Made by a program: the position numbers and the translations under genes
Notes under the pieces: generated by a model
The model's database searches: none
What the model was told of the DNA's origin: nothing
The model's input: only the letters and a program-made list of their open reading frames with translations
Assembly (NCBI RefSeq): GCF_026745355.1
Contig: NC_079210.1
Coordinates: forward strand, 16,662,922-16,726,921
Reading direction: 5' to 3'
DNA length: 64,000 bases
Origin: Beta vulgaris subsp. vulgaris
Taxonomy: Eukaryota; Streptophyta; Magnoliopsida; Caryophyllales; Amaranthaceae
Shown: positions 40,864 through 53,730 of the stretch, piece after piece
How positions within the stretch are numbered: position 1 is the first letter of the stretch
How the letters are laid out: the number at the start of each line of letters is the position of its first letter

Positions 40864-43800
40864 TGTAATCCGCCGTAATTTTATAGATTTTATAAATATA
40901 TTTTAGTATCTATACATTCATATTTAAACATAATTTAGTTTGAAATGATTTATTTATTTAAAGAAGGTTGACTATTTTGAAAGTTTGAGGAATAATTTTT
41001 AGGATTTAAGGAAGTTAAAATATTTGGTTTAGGCATGCTTTGAAAAATCACTAGTAGAATAATTGCTTATTGCTGCGGTTTTTCCCATACGCAACAATAT
41101 ATCACGTAAAAAGAAAAAGAAAAATATAAATCACCATATTTTTTGAAAAATGTTGACCCTTTGACCAGGACATATTGTTGTGGTTTCTAAGAAAAACCGC
41201 AACAATATATTAAAGGAGTATTAAAAAAATATTATTTTAATAAATCGCTGCGGTTTTGTGAAAAAACCGCAGCAATATATTAAAAGAGTATTAAAAAATA
41301 ATTATTATAATATATTGCTGCGGTTTTGAGAAAAAACCGCAACAATAACCTTTTAAATTTAGTAAAACACATGCATCCAAGTGGCAGTTAGGGTTCTCTC
41401 CCTTTTACCCTTCTCACTCTTCTTTTAGTCATTTAGGCTTTTCACACCCTTTACCCATCTCTCTCGACCGTTATCTCTCTCCTGTCTCCTCTCTATCCTC
41501 TCACCTCTCACCTCTCACCTCTCACCCGCATACGCCATTTTCATCTCTCTCATGCTCTCACCTCACTTTTTCACTCTCACCCTCACACGCCTCTCACCTC
41601 ACTCATCCTCGCAATCGGCGACGACGTTCGAAAACGACGACCCAGATTGTTCGAGACACTCAAGTTGGCGAAGACGACACTCAATTTGGCGAAAACGACC
41701 CCTAATTCTCACTGGCGACGTCTTTTTCTCTTGTTTCAACAATTGTAAAATCCTCGCCGACGTCTTTAAAGAATCGCCAAGAAGACCTGCTCGCCGGCGT
41801 TCGTGTTCTCGCAAGATTTGTTTCTCGTTTGTTTTCGGCCTCCGACGAAGCATTCTTCTCTAGATTTGTTTCCTTTTTCGTTTTTTTTTCCATTTTTTCC
41901 ATTTATTTGGATCTGTTTGTTGCTTTTTTTCATTTTTTGTTTGCTTTTTCATTTTTCGTTTTCGATAGTTTTTTTTTTCATTTTTTTTAATCTGTTTGTA
42001 GCTTATGTTTTAGATAGTGTTTTTTTTCGGTTGCTTTTTTTTTTTTTTTTAGATCGTTTTTTTTCCGTTTAAATTCGACAGATCTCGCGCTTTATTATAT
42101 TTGTTTACAGCTTTTTTTTAGGATTTTTTCATTGCCTTTTCATTTGTCATTTTATTGTTTTGTAATATTGATGTAATTAGGTTTTTTATCTTTATATATT
42201 AATGAAATTTATAGCATTTATTTTCAGTTTGTCTGCTAATTTATTGGATAATGAATGGGTTAGTTGTCTGATTTTAATATTTCAAATTTAATTTCCAAAT
42301 GAAAAAAAAGTTTTTACCAGTATCACGACATATTGCTGCGATTTTGGCTAAAAACCGCAGCAATATACTTAATTTTTCTAATATAAAATAATAATATTGC
42401 TGTGGTTTTGACTAGAAACCGCAACAATATATTGGATTTTTCGGATATAAGATAATAATATTGCTGCGGTTTACGCTGGAAACTGCAGCAATATATTATT
42501 TACCTATTGCTGCCCCCTTAATTGATGCGCGCCCAAAATCGCAGCAATAGGCCACTTTTTGACCGCAGCAATAAGCATTTATTCTACTAATGAATGTTTG
42601 AAATACTAATTGGATTTGGAAAAGAATTTTAAATGGGCTTGAGGAACCCAAAACACTGAGTGGATTAGGAAAAGGATTTCTATTGATGTTAGGCGTTCTA
42701 TTTCATCAATCCTATTCATCATTAAACTTTATTTGAACCCAATCTCCTTTTCCTAAGCCCAAAAGGAAAAGCCTCTTTATAAATACTTTAACCCAATTAT
42801 TTTACCACACAAAGAACTATTCTCTCTCCTTATTATTCAAAGTTGTCGACCCCCTTAATCTTTCTCTCCTCACGGTTTTCTGTTTTTTTTCCTTCCAAGT
42901 TTCCTTTCTTCTTGTTCAAGTAACGTTTTCTTCTTTGCCGAGAAACGTCACGAACACCAAAACCTCCTCCTTATTGCCGCATGTTTACTGCCGTCAGTAC
43001 TGTTGTATTTTCCAGCACCTTGTTCTCTTTGGTTCTTTGGTTCTTTGGTTCGTTGGTTATTTCTTTTCTTCATCCTCAAGGTTTAATTTAAGATCTTGTT
43101 TTTATGTTTTATTTTAGTATTAATCATGATTAATAACTTTAATTTACTATTTTGATGATTAATCTTGGATTATGTATATATTATGTATTAAAATAATAAA
43201 ATTTCAGATCTGATTATTATTTTTAGAGTGAGTTTCTAATTATCAAAGCATGGATTTTTAGGGTGTTCATAGTAGCATGTCATAAACTATGATATTGATT
43301 TAGGTTATGAATTTAAGCATGTTTAAGTATGTTTAAAGAGAGTTTTATAATTTTATAAGTTGCTGGAATTTTATAAAGGGCTTCAATAATGGAGTTTTGT
43401 GGATTTTAATTACTAGTATAGTAGTACTATGCTAGATAAAATATGTTATTGAAGTTTCAATGGTAAAAACAACTTTTAAATATTTTTAAAGAGGATTTAA
43501 AATATTTTAAAGTTGCTAGATTTTATTTCGAGTATTGACTTTGATTTATATTGGTTGATTTAGGCGGAAATTATTCAGTAGGTGACTTTTAAAGTGATTA
43601 AAGGTGGCCTATCAGTTTATTTACACAAGGTACGTATATACCTATGTGTTATATGATATATTATCATGATTTAAGAAGGAAAAGTTGTAGTATCATGTAT
43701 AGGAACTTTGTAAGTTCATATGTAATTTCTAGTATGATTGGATTTTACATGTTTTATGCGTGTGTTCAAACATGTTGATTATGAGTAGATTTTCATGTTT

Positions 43801-44964
43801 GTATGGAATATTGATACAAGCATGTTAGATGGGAACGTTAGCTATTAATTCACATGGTGGAATTAATATATTTGTTGAGATTGAATCATGTTAAATCATG
43901 TGTTTCATTACAGTATTATTTTCACTACTTTATAAGTATTGTGGGTATAATTTAGAACGTTGATGATTTATGCCTTTGAAAGGTAAGATTGATTGTTGGC
44001 TAGGTTCAACAAATAAGAAAGATTGGAATAAAGAGAAAGAAATCTTGGTTGGTAAGTTGTGTGATCACTTATTAAATCCTAAGATAAAAAAGGAAGTTCA
44101 GTTGTGAATGTTTGATTTCATATTTTTGTATTACTTGTAGGTCATAACAAGTAATAAATTATAAATCACGTAAAATGTAACTTGGATAGAAATAAACTTT
44201 AGACTGGTGCACGTCTAGAGTTGGACAATCAGGAGTTGGAGTACATGGTGGTAGCCCATGACTTTTTCTGGGAAATGGATTGATCACCATTCTTATTTTT
44301 CAAAGGTTCCTCGATAACACAGGTCATTCTGGAATATGGAGTCGCTCCCGTATTTCATTTTCCTAGGTGAAGGGAAGTTTAGTTAGACAACTCGGTCCGA
44401 TAACTATTCCATTAAAGTAATAAAAAGATGATTAAAGTTTAGTTCAGTAGAAGTTATCTGCAGAATATTATATTTTTATATTATTATTGATCCCTGCATG
44501 TTAATTATTAGTATCATGTTAGGAATGTTTATGTAAGACTATGTAACACTCAACTTTGCTGATTACGTGCTTTTTTTGTGATTGTTGATCATGGCTTAGC
44601 CTTATTGATCCTGTAATGACCCATTTTGGTGAGCAGATTTTTTAGAGCATTGACATCTAAAAGTTTGCAGATATTGCATCATGGGGATCTAGGAATGGAG
44701 AGCTTGTGTAACAAATTGTTATATCTATTACTTTAGTATGAACATATTATATTAAGTTTGGTTTTGAAGTAGACATTAATAGTGTGTTTGGTTTTAAGTA
44801 CTTATTTATTTATTATATTAAAGTATGAAGTTTAGTTATATGTTTTCGCTGCAAAATTCTGAATAAGTCAATACATTATCACACGGGCGATAATGCTTTG
44901 GTAATTCTCTATATTTTATATTGAAAAGGTAGTTTCGGAAAGAGAGAATTGTCGAGGTGTTACA
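40864..44964 (+). repeat. Tekay-type solo LTR interrupted by a CACTA element
   Basis: 40864-41048 plus 42593-44964 align along their length with the reverse complement of the LTR at 58938-61503. The start is TGTAATC, the end GAGGTGTTACA. Without the CACTA insert it is 2,557 bp against 2,566 bp. Flanks ATTTT (40859-40863) and ATTTC (44965-44969) match at four of five positions. No internal sequence is attached, so it is a solo LTR. A TATA-like 'tttataaata' at about 42776 lies in U3. It ends about 790 bp before the CNGC start codon, in the same orientation. Confidence 0.85.
41049..42592. mobile_element. Non-autonomous CACTA element rich in hairpin repeats
   Basis: The left end CACTAGTAGAATAATTGC and the right end (reverse) CATTAGTAGAATAAATGC are inverted repeats extending through 'TTATTGCTGCGG'. 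The triplet AAT flanks both sides (41046-41048, 42593-42595). The subterminal motif ATTGCTGCGGTTTT is present about eight times per side, mostly as pairs facing each other. The interior (41390-42240) is a CT-rich tract, then 'cgacgacgttcgaaaacgacg'-like sequence and a T-rich tail. The 103-codon frame 41552-41863 has no domain and may be captured gene sequence. No transposase. Confidence 0.85.
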
Positions 44965-45755
44965 ATTTCACTAGGCGCGATTAGACTCCGTAAAATGACT
45001 AGGCGTGCTTGGACCTTTATATTAGCTAGCCACACCATTTGTTCAAAGTGTGATCAACCTTATTATATATAAAAGCTTGTTTTAATATAATTATATCATC
45101 GAACCCGAGTGACTATTTATAACATTTGTTCACGTGTACTGTCTAGAATATATGTAGTTTTTCTATTTGTTGATTCTCCAATATTTCTCACTAGATATAA
45201 AAATATGAAATTTGACTATGATCTGTTTCATATTTTGTTTTATGTTTCAATCCCTCTTCATTTAATTCACATTCCCCATTTTGTAGTATAAAAGTTTGTT
45301 CATATCAATACTTCATTGAACTTTACGTTTGATGTTTCTTATAAAAGCTAAAAGTGTCAAAAAGCCTAACTACCTTTTTTTTATCTTGAGATATCTGTCC
45401 TATTTTTTCTCCAAACCTTTAATTTTAATGCATATATTTTTCCCTTTCTCTTCACAGGCATACACCCGTGTTAATAGTTAATACCCACATTTTGTAAGAT
45501 CAAAATCTAGACTAACCATCCTTTTTACAATACTTTATCGTTGTTTCTTCAAGTTTAATATAATTTGATAGAGAGATCTTCTCAAAACTTCCTCAAATCC
45601 TTTATTATAATTCTATATCTGACTTCCAAATGTTAATTTGATGTCATATTCACATACATTATATGCGCATCAATAGTACTCTTCACAATTAGAAAACTTT
45701 TTGCTTATCTCCTTGTTTATGAAAATCTCCCTTATTTCCATGATATTGTTCCTCC
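44965..45755 (+). promoter_or_regulatory. Upstream region of the CNGC gene
   Basis: About 790 bp between the solo LTR and the start codon. AT-rich; TATA-like elements are seen at 45062-45070 (tatataaaag) and 45339-45347 (ttataaaag), but no transcript start can be fixed. No ORF of note and no repeat shared with the window. If the gene is pollen-expressed like CNGC18, pollen motifs would be expected here, but I could not identify any with confidence. Confidence 0.4.
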
Positions 45756-48700
45756 ATGAACAAACTCCTTTCAACTCGTGGGATTCGTCGGATTTCTCAT
45801 CCACTAGTCAATGGCTCTTCATCCTCCTCCGTGGACGATCAAAAGCTCCATTACCAACTACTATGGAGATACCAAATCCTAGACCCAAATTCCGACATTG
45901 TAACACGTTGGAACTATATTTTTCTCCTCACTTGTGTCATTGCCCTTTTCATAGACCCTCTCTATTTTTTTCTCCCCTCTGTTGGAGCAGATCATGCATG
46001 CCTCACCGCTGACACCTCCCTCCTTGCTTCGGTGACCGTTTTTCGAAGCCTCGCCGATCTCTTCTATGTCCTCCATATTGCAATCAAATTTCGCACAGCT
46101 TTTGTTTCTCGTAGGTCTAGGGTTTTTGGGAGGGGAGAATTGGTAATGGATCCTTACGAGATTGCTTGGAAATATCTCAAGTCAGATTTTGTCATTGATT
46201 TTGCTGCTTCCTTGCCTCTCCCTCAGGTATCAACATTTCTACCTTTTTTAATAGGCATCGCCATTGATTTGGGTTAATTGTCACATCTATTCCTCATTTG
46301 AAGTGTTTTAAATAAGTAAAATTCACATAATAGGTAGTGCTGCAAATGAGAAAAAAAAGGTCATGAATTACACCGTGTTGTATGGTGAATGATTTTGTAA
46401 ATCGTAATATGTTGTATAGGAAGGGACTAAATTAAATTTCATGATATATTTTTTATAACATGAATACTTCTTCCATATTTTTCATTTTTAATTTTTTATG
46501 GAGATGAATGTCGAGGCTAGTCGTTGTCTCGATTTTAAAACATTGGTCATTTTCCATTTTTGTTTGTCGCTAAATTATTGTCTCAATTCCTTTTAAGTCG
46601 ATATACTAATTACTAATATCCTATCATGTCTCTCTACTTCTCTACCCTTTAGCATACGTTCCTTCCAATACAACTCTTAAAAAAAGTTCTTAAAAAATGA
46701 AAATAGAGCGATCTTAAGGTGAAGTGTTCTTTTTTTGTTTTGGATGGACTACAAATTTATTCGTTCTGAGCCCTTTACCTTACTTTCCCTACGTGGGTTG
46801 TCTTCTTGCATATCGTTGGTATTGAGGCTGAGCGGTACCCCACCCATATTTCTACTCACTTGTATATTTGCAGGATCTCTAACGCACACATATGATCATT
46901 ATTATCTGTAATTACATACTATCAAAATTTACAAAAATAATTCACATTGTACCATGTTTCACAAGATTACACATCATAATATTTTTTCCTATTTATATAT
47001 CAGAAAAATATGGGCTAAAATTTTGAAATAGACTAATTGAATAATAAAATGTGTGAAATTAGAAAATGGATGGAGTATTACCCTAAACTAGGAAATACTT
47101 GAGTCGTGGAAGATTAGAAAATTAATAAATGAAGAATGCCCGTTGTTTGTTAAAATGTAATGTATACTCCCTAAGCCTTATAATTTTTTTCCCTATTTAC
47201 TTTATTTGGTTAAAATTAATTAATATTGATGCGATTATCTAACTAATATATATTTGCCCCTCTCTAAAATAAATGAAACACTTCTCCTAAAAATCTCTCA
47301 CATACAAAAAAAGAATTGTTTCACTTATTTTAAAATGAAGGAATATAAACAAATTTATAATAAGGGAACTTGTGTATTTATTAGAACTTTGTATAATATT
47401 AGTTGACACATAATTAAGGATATGAATGGTCATAAGTTTATTCGGAGACGGAGAAATTGGGGAAAGATTTCAGATATAGAGTAATACAATCATTGATACT
47501 TTAGGCACTAATAAACAAAGTATTAATTATAAATGTATAATACGATTGTCCAACTAAAGGTCCTACTTAAATCTCGAATCAACTCATCTCTTACTCATTT
47601 ATTAAGTTAGGAGGGAAATTTAGAAGAGAACCATCTTTGGTGGCAGCCTCCATAGTGTATGATAGTTTATGAAGAAGTTAGTATTTGTATCAATGGATAC
47701 TCTTACCTTTTATTTCATAAACATTGTTTGTTTGATTGAAATTACTATCCATATCTCCTATGTATAATGAGCAATTGCTAGTATGTGTGCAGATAATGAA
47801 TTGGTTCATCATACCGAAAATGAAGAGAACAAAATCAGATCAAGCAAACTATACACTCTCCCTTATTGTATTATTTCAATATGTTCCTAGATTTTTTCTC
47901 ATGTTCCCTTTAAATAAGCGAATAATTAAGACTACAGGGGTTGTCGCTAAGACTGCTTGGTCCGGAGCAGCATATAACCTTCTCCTCTACATGCTAGCCA
48001 GTCATGTAAGCATATAAACTCATTTTTCTTTCTAAAGAGATAAAATTTATTCAATATTTCTCTGTACTCGACTAAAAAAATTTTGGACAAACTAAATTTG
48101 CTTTTGTTGATACCATGGGGTTTAAATCTCTCATATGAATTTATAAATTATTATTTCTTAAAACTGAGTTTCGTAATCTAAAATATGCTAAATTGATGTA
48201 TAAGAATTTATAAACGTTACTATACTATATATATTTTTTAAGGTAAGAAATGGATGGGATGATTAAGTTAAATCAAGTGACGTCAAGTAACAAGCCTTTA
48301 CTCTTATACTTTTCTCAATTTATGTGTTTACTCTGATACTTCTCCCAATATATATGTTGGTCAATAGATAATCCAACTGATTATTAGTATGATTTGATAG
48401 TGCAGGTTTTGGGATCTATTTGGTATACAGCAGCTATCAGCCGGCAGTACTCATGTTGGAGATCACAATGTATTGAAGAGAAAAAACGTTTTCCCGCATG
48501 TCTAACTAAATATCTTGATTGTTCGACGGTGCCTGACGTGGATAGACAATATTGGTTAAATAATACTAGCTTGGTTACGAATTGCGACCCAAGAAATGAT
48601 GAATCATCTTTCAAATTTGGAATGTTTCAAGAAGCTTTTACTAGTGGTGTTGGTTCCTCAAATTTTGTTCCCAAATATCTTTATTGTCTATGGTTTGGCC

Positions 48701-51003
48701 TCAAGAATTTAAGGTACGTAATCAGCTTAAGAAATTATTATCACCATCTCTAACCACTACCTACCATCACTTTTTTTTTTATCATGTATAGTTTATTTCC
48801 CTTCATATGTGTAGTATTAATTAAAAACAATTTTGTCGACATTGAAAAATTGTTATAGGATTTTCAAATATATGACTCTGAAAATACAATAATATTTACT
48901 AGATTTCATATCAATGTCATTTTTTATACAAATAAAAAAAATGAAATTGTCTGCACTCAACTAATATAAATGAGTGCATCTTGGATGTAACATGTACTAA
49001 TATACTATAACTTATTGTGTAACATGTATAATGATATAGGCTTTAACAATAATGATATGAATGTCATGTCATTTTCTCATTTATTTCATATCATTTGAGT
49101 TCTCTTACCAAAAAAACGATGGTTTGTGGGTTGTTATACCATGATTTTTATTGTAATACTTACACTATGAAATCAATAGCTTTTCCTCAAAGTTGACTAT
49201 GCCCTTAATTACAAGCAAATGTTTTGGATTTTTCTTTGAGCCTAGAAGCCAAATTGCCAGTAATTGATTTACTTATAATCTAACATGTATTCATGGAATC
49301 ATGGGTAAACATTAGAAAAGTCATTGATAATTGTTGCCCCTCTTTGAAGCTCGCTAGTTATAGTAAATACTTTTTGCAGCTCTTATGGACAAAATTTGGA
49401 AACAACCACGTTTATTGGGGAGACACTTTTTGCAATTTGTGTCTGCATTGGAGGATTGTTCTTATTCTGCCTATTGATTGGCAACATGCAGGTTCATCTT
49501 GTTCCATTTTTTCTCTTAAAATAGGATACATTAATCACCCTTATCATTGTAATTCATTTGTGAAATCAAATGATAAACATGAATAAAGCAAATTGATAAT
49601 TACTAGCTAAATTTAACTATTAAGCCCTAACATTGATTCTAATCCAATTTTTTGCACATAATTCTAAAAATTATGCCTACTAATATTACATTTTGACTGA
49701 AGACATATCTACAATCATTGACGGTTAGAGTTGAGGAATGGCGAATAAAACGAAGAGATACTGAGGAGTGGATGAGACATCGTCAATTGCCACTAGCTTT
49801 GCAACAAAGGGTTCATCGATTTGTTCAATATAAATGGTTAGCCACAAGAGGGGTTAATGAAGCTTCCATTTTATGCTCATTGCCTTTGGATCTTCGACGA
49901 GAAGTACAACGTCACTTATGCCTCAACCTTGTTCGACGTGTATGTCTTTCTTGGTATATCTATCTTTCTTTGTGCTATTATTATTCAAGGGTTCATGTTG
50001 TTTAATTACAATAAGATATTCTAATAAATTGGACGACTTTTAATATGTCCTCAAAACATATCATAGCATATACTATGTTCTATTTTAATGGAATTTAAAC
50101 ACATGTATATATGCAAAGATATTTTGAAATTGATTTAAAAAGATCATTGTAATTTTTTGATACTTACATTTATTAAATTGGAATTTTTCTAAGTTTATGT
50201 TATAAGAAAAACTTTAAAAGTTCTATATGTAATTTAACTATATTGCAATGGTTTGAACTTAATAGGTACCTTTTTTCTCCAAAATGGATGAACTACTACT
50301 TGATGCTATTTGTGAGCGTCTTGTTGCAACTCTAAGTACGCAAGGAACATACATATTTAGAGAGGATGATCCTGTGGATGAAATGTTGTTTATCATCAGA
50401 GGACAACTTGAAAGCTCAACAACAGGTGGTGGAAGGTCTGGATTCTTCAACTCCATCACTCTAAGACCAGGTGATTTTTGTGGAGAGGAATTGTTAACAT
50501 GGGCATTATTGCCGAATTCAAACCTCAACCTTCCTTCATCTACAAGAACTGTAAAGGCATTGAGTGAAGTTGAAGCTTTCGCACTCGGAGCTGAGGATCT
50601 TCGATTTTTCTCCACTCAATTTAAGCGTCTTCATAGTAAAGCCTTACAAGATGCATTTAGGTACAATTCACATCAATGGAGGATGTGGGGGGCTTGCTAT
50701 ATTCAATCTGCATGGAGAAGGTATAGGAAAAGAAAATTGGAAAAGGAGTTGATTTTGCATGAAAACATGTTTGGAAATACGTCAGATGATGATTACTATA
50801 ATCAAGGACGAGATACTAGTAACATTATTTCTAGTAGAGACAACTCTTATAATCCTCAAACTCTAAGGGCGACGGATTTGGCTTCCAAGTTTGCTGCTGA
50901 TACTAAAAGAGATCTCAACCAAAAGGAATCGATTGAGCATTCTTCAACGGATGATTTGAAGATGCCAAAGATGTTCAAACCTGATATGCCTGACTTTTGC
51001 TGA
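45756..51003 (+). CDS. CNGC18-like: Cyclic nucleotide-gated cation channel, CNGC18-like
   Basis: Six exons: 45756-46226, 47793-48005, 48406-48713, 49380-49491, 49703-49939, 50266-51003, all with GT...AG introns and consistent phases, giving 692 residues (CNGC18 of Arabidopsis is about 700). Transmembrane segments start at residue 53 ('NYIFLLTCVIALFIDPLYF'), with 'SSRVFGRGELV'-like text at 120-130 and S3 near 144-156. The pore contains SSYGQN (331-336), the plant CNGC selectivity segment. Exon 6 is the cytosolic cyclic-nucleotide-binding domain with the phosphate-binding cassette 'GDFCGEELLTWAL' (516-528), the hinge 'LPSSTRTVKALSEVEAFAL' (536-554) and an IQ motif 'IQSAWRRYRKR' (593-603) for calmodulin. 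N-terminus MNK and C-terminus 'KMPKMFKPDMPDF' point to CNGC18, a calcium-permeable plasma-membrane channel for pollen-tube growth; CNGC16 is the alternative. No disruption is seen. Confidence 0.93.
46463..47085. mobile_element. Possible mariner/Stowaway-type remnant in CNGC intron 1
   Basis: The left edge 'atacttcttccatatttttc' and the reverse complement of the right edge 'atactccatccattttctaa' are similar and resemble the CTCCCTCCGT type of Stowaway termini. AT-rich interior with no transposase. The boundaries are approximate. Confidence 0.3.
47162..47346. mobile_element. Stowaway-like MITE in CNGC intron 1
   Basis: About 185 bp starting 'tatactccctaagccttata'; the reverse of the end reads 'tatattccttcattttaaaa', an imperfect terminal inverted repeat with TA at the ends. 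Size and the CTCCCT start fit Stowaway elements, common in plant introns. It lies well away from the splice sites. Confidence 0.4.
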
Positions 51004-52342
51004 ATTGGTTTATGAAATTTAGTAGTTCATAGTTGTTCAAACTATTGAGGAAGGCAACAATCCTTGAATGTCACGTATCATTGGTTTGGACAAACTATAT
51101 ATGTAATTTTTTCTTTGCTTCTAATATATAGGAAATTCTCAATGGTAATTCTGAATTTGAACTTTTTATCTTTTGTAGTCAAATTTAAATTTAATTATCA
51201 ATGTGTTGGTGCAAAATCAGTTCGTCGACCTTGCAAACAAGTTAATGGCCGGCTGGACACTCAATAGTGTGGCATTGAATGCCTTGGGAGATTTAATTTA
51301 ATCCATGGGGGTTACCATTTTTAATTGGATAAAACTTTATTAACGCACTCTTTTCCAATTTAATTAATGATCACACTACAACAAATTAATTTCAGGCGAA
51401 AAGCAATAAATAGAGCAAACAATTACTGATCACTTAATTAAAGTATAAAATTCTCATACATGCCACAAACCTTAAGATGAATGTTACAACACACAAAAGG
51501 ATAAGTCGGGTTGGATAACTAAAAAGGAGACACGAAGGCCATTACCTCCATGGTTCTTTGGTTCAATTGGAGAGTTTGAGACCTTGTCTAATGGCTTCAA
51601 AACATGCTCGGATGCCAAAGCAAAATCTAGAGAACTAAACTATAACCCCAAAAGGGGGTTGGCTATGCTAAAGCTAGGCTATGCTAGGGAATTAAGAAAT
51701 GCAGTTTGATGCGTTGTTTTGTTGTCTTCTGCTTGATTATGATTTCTCTATTTATTGAGAATCATAATATGTAACTTTCGGCAATGCTTAGGAAGGGAAA
51801 ATATTTGAATCATATTTGATTCACACCTTAACCATTTTCTTGCGCTGAATAACTATTGTCCTCTAATGAACGTTCGTTTTCATGTTGAATCCCCCTCTTG
51901 ATTATCTTCTTTTGATTGTTATTCTTCTATTACATCTCACTTTCATCTCCTGATAATTTGGAGGGCCCTCCTTTGGGTCTTGTTGACTTTTAACTCTATT
52001 ATTCTCACTTAATGGGCTTTATACTTACATTGGGCCCTTATGTTAGAGCATAAATTAAATCTTTTGAGATTTGATTCGATTGACCACATCAAATGTTACT
52101 TGAAATCAGAAAATGATAGTAACAAATTGCCCTCCTGATTAATGGGGTGTTGTACTAAGCACTACTACACAAATTATGAACAGAGAGGGACTTATCATGG
52201 TTATAGCCAATATAATCCAGTAGTATTCTGAATGTGACTTCTTCCATTGTTCTAAGATGGTCAATGAACTCCTTTTAGAATGACTAAAATTAGTTGAGAA
52301 GAATAACCTTTCATGTATTCCTTCAACTTTGTTTCTAGCTGT
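51004..52342. other. 3' flank of the CNGC gene
   Basis: Contains the probable CNGC 3' untranslated region (just after 51003); no clear poly(A) signal could be chosen. 'cactacaacaaattaattt' at 51375 looks like a lone CACTA-type end without partner. On the minus strand 52342-52139 an open stretch adjoins the CACTA insertion and may continue the F-box-like remnant on its other side, but the join cannot be shown. Confidence 0.4.
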
Positions 52343-53655
52343 CACTACTACAAAAAAGGGCAAACATAACACCCCTAAATTAACTCTTATTTAAGCAACC
52401 GTCATGTAAAGTATAAATTTAACGTTTTTGCCGTAGAACTGTTATCTTAGGTTGTATTGATAATATATCACTTAACACTTATCTTAATGTGTGTTATCTT
52501 TGCTATGAAATTATTATGTGATGCTTTAATTTTTTTTTTTTTGAGAATAATAACAACTCTTATCTTTGCTTATTATTAATAATAATAAAACTGTCATAAT
52601 AATTAAATTGAAAAAAAAACTGTCATGACTAAAGATTAGGAGCACTTACTGCGTATCCTTGAATTTTTGCTCTAAACTGCCCTTTTTAAGTTCTAAGTTG
52701 TTGTAAACCCTTTTTCTTCCTTATGAACGGTTATTTGGTTGCTGTAACTCGTACCCTTAGTTCCCCTCACGGTTTCTACCTCCGGTTCCCCCTCAAGGTT
52801 TCTATCTCTGGTTCCCCCTCAAGGTTTCTACCTCCGGCTCTCAATCTCCGACGATGTTTCGCCGGTCACAGTCAAAGCCAAAGCACAAATTTTTATAAAG
52901 AAGCTCGGCGAATACCCTTGCCTTCTTTACTGCATCTCTCCACCCTCCACTCTCCTCTACTGCGTCTTCTCCGTTCTTCACTCTTCTCTAAGGCTAGCAA
53001 ATTCAAGCTCGAACAATCGAACTAAAGCTCCAGTGAATTCAAGCTCCAATTTTCCTCTGTTTCGAATTTCAGGTTACATTTCTTTTTATTCTGGCGTTTT
53101 TTGTTCTTCACATATAATTATAGGGTCTTAGTTCAATTTATATAAAGTTGGGAACTTTTTTTATGTATTTCAGATTTAGGATCTTGAAGTGGAGTGGGTT
53201 TTGATATTGTAATCCGGGGTACACTGTAAAAAAACATGAGATGGGAGTGTTAAAATTAGCTTAAGGTGCTTGTTAGTACATGTGTTGCTGAATTTAAGAG
53301 GAACCTATTTCATAATATCAGTTCATTATCGAAATTTAATTGCGTGAGTTGTTAATGTACTTATTTGTGTTACTAGTTTATGTTCATTAACTTAACATGT
53401 TAGTTCGGAAAGTTTACACCTTTAGCTCGAAAATTGGCACGAGAGGTTCTTCTTTGGGTGGAAGTGTGGGATTTGATGCTGCATTGATGATTGTTCAGTT
53501 GTTAGTGTGTTGTGGTCGTAGCAGGAAATTTAAATAGTATTTGCAGTCCATGGTTTATTCAAAGCAAACGTCGATATATGTGACTTTATATGCCTTGTAT
53601 ACGTTTTTGGTTCTTTCAAGTACTATTTAATTTTTTGCTTGAGTCACAATACATC

Positions 53656-53730
53656 TATCAAGTTCCCCCTTTGATTGTCGGGAGTACATGCATTGTGGTC
53701 ATCCCTCTTTTATCTTTGATGCAAGATCAG
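53656..53730 (+). pseudogene. Captured RecQ helicase fragment, motif Ia region
   Basis: 75 bp encode 'YQVPPLIVGSTCIVV' followed by 'IPLLSLMQDQ', the stretch of RecQ DNA helicases between Walker A and motif Ia (usual form V-SPL-SLM-DQV). The Walker A lysine motif that should stand directly before it is not recognisable: the upstream codons read 'LESQYI'. The normal Ser after VV is Ile. It lies in the same orientation as the second fragment 1.6 kb downstream, with intron-like sequence between. Confidence 0.6.

Noticed and set aside
41552..41863. 103-codon frame inside the hairpin-rich CACTA element as a captured gene
   Set aside because: Ser/Arg-rich translation of CT/CG-biased sequence with equally open frames on the other strand; no domain.
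45701..46012. Alternative frame overlapping CNGC exon 1
   Set aside because: A shadow of the channel exon; it lacks any domain and the CNGC frame is continuous with the downstream exons.
50259..50615. Minus-strand frame across the CNGC nucleotide-binding domain
   Set aside because: Antisense shadow of exon 6.
51375..51420. 'cactacaacaaattaattt' as the start of a further CACTA element
   Set aside because: No partner end, no subterminal repeats and no target duplication were found.
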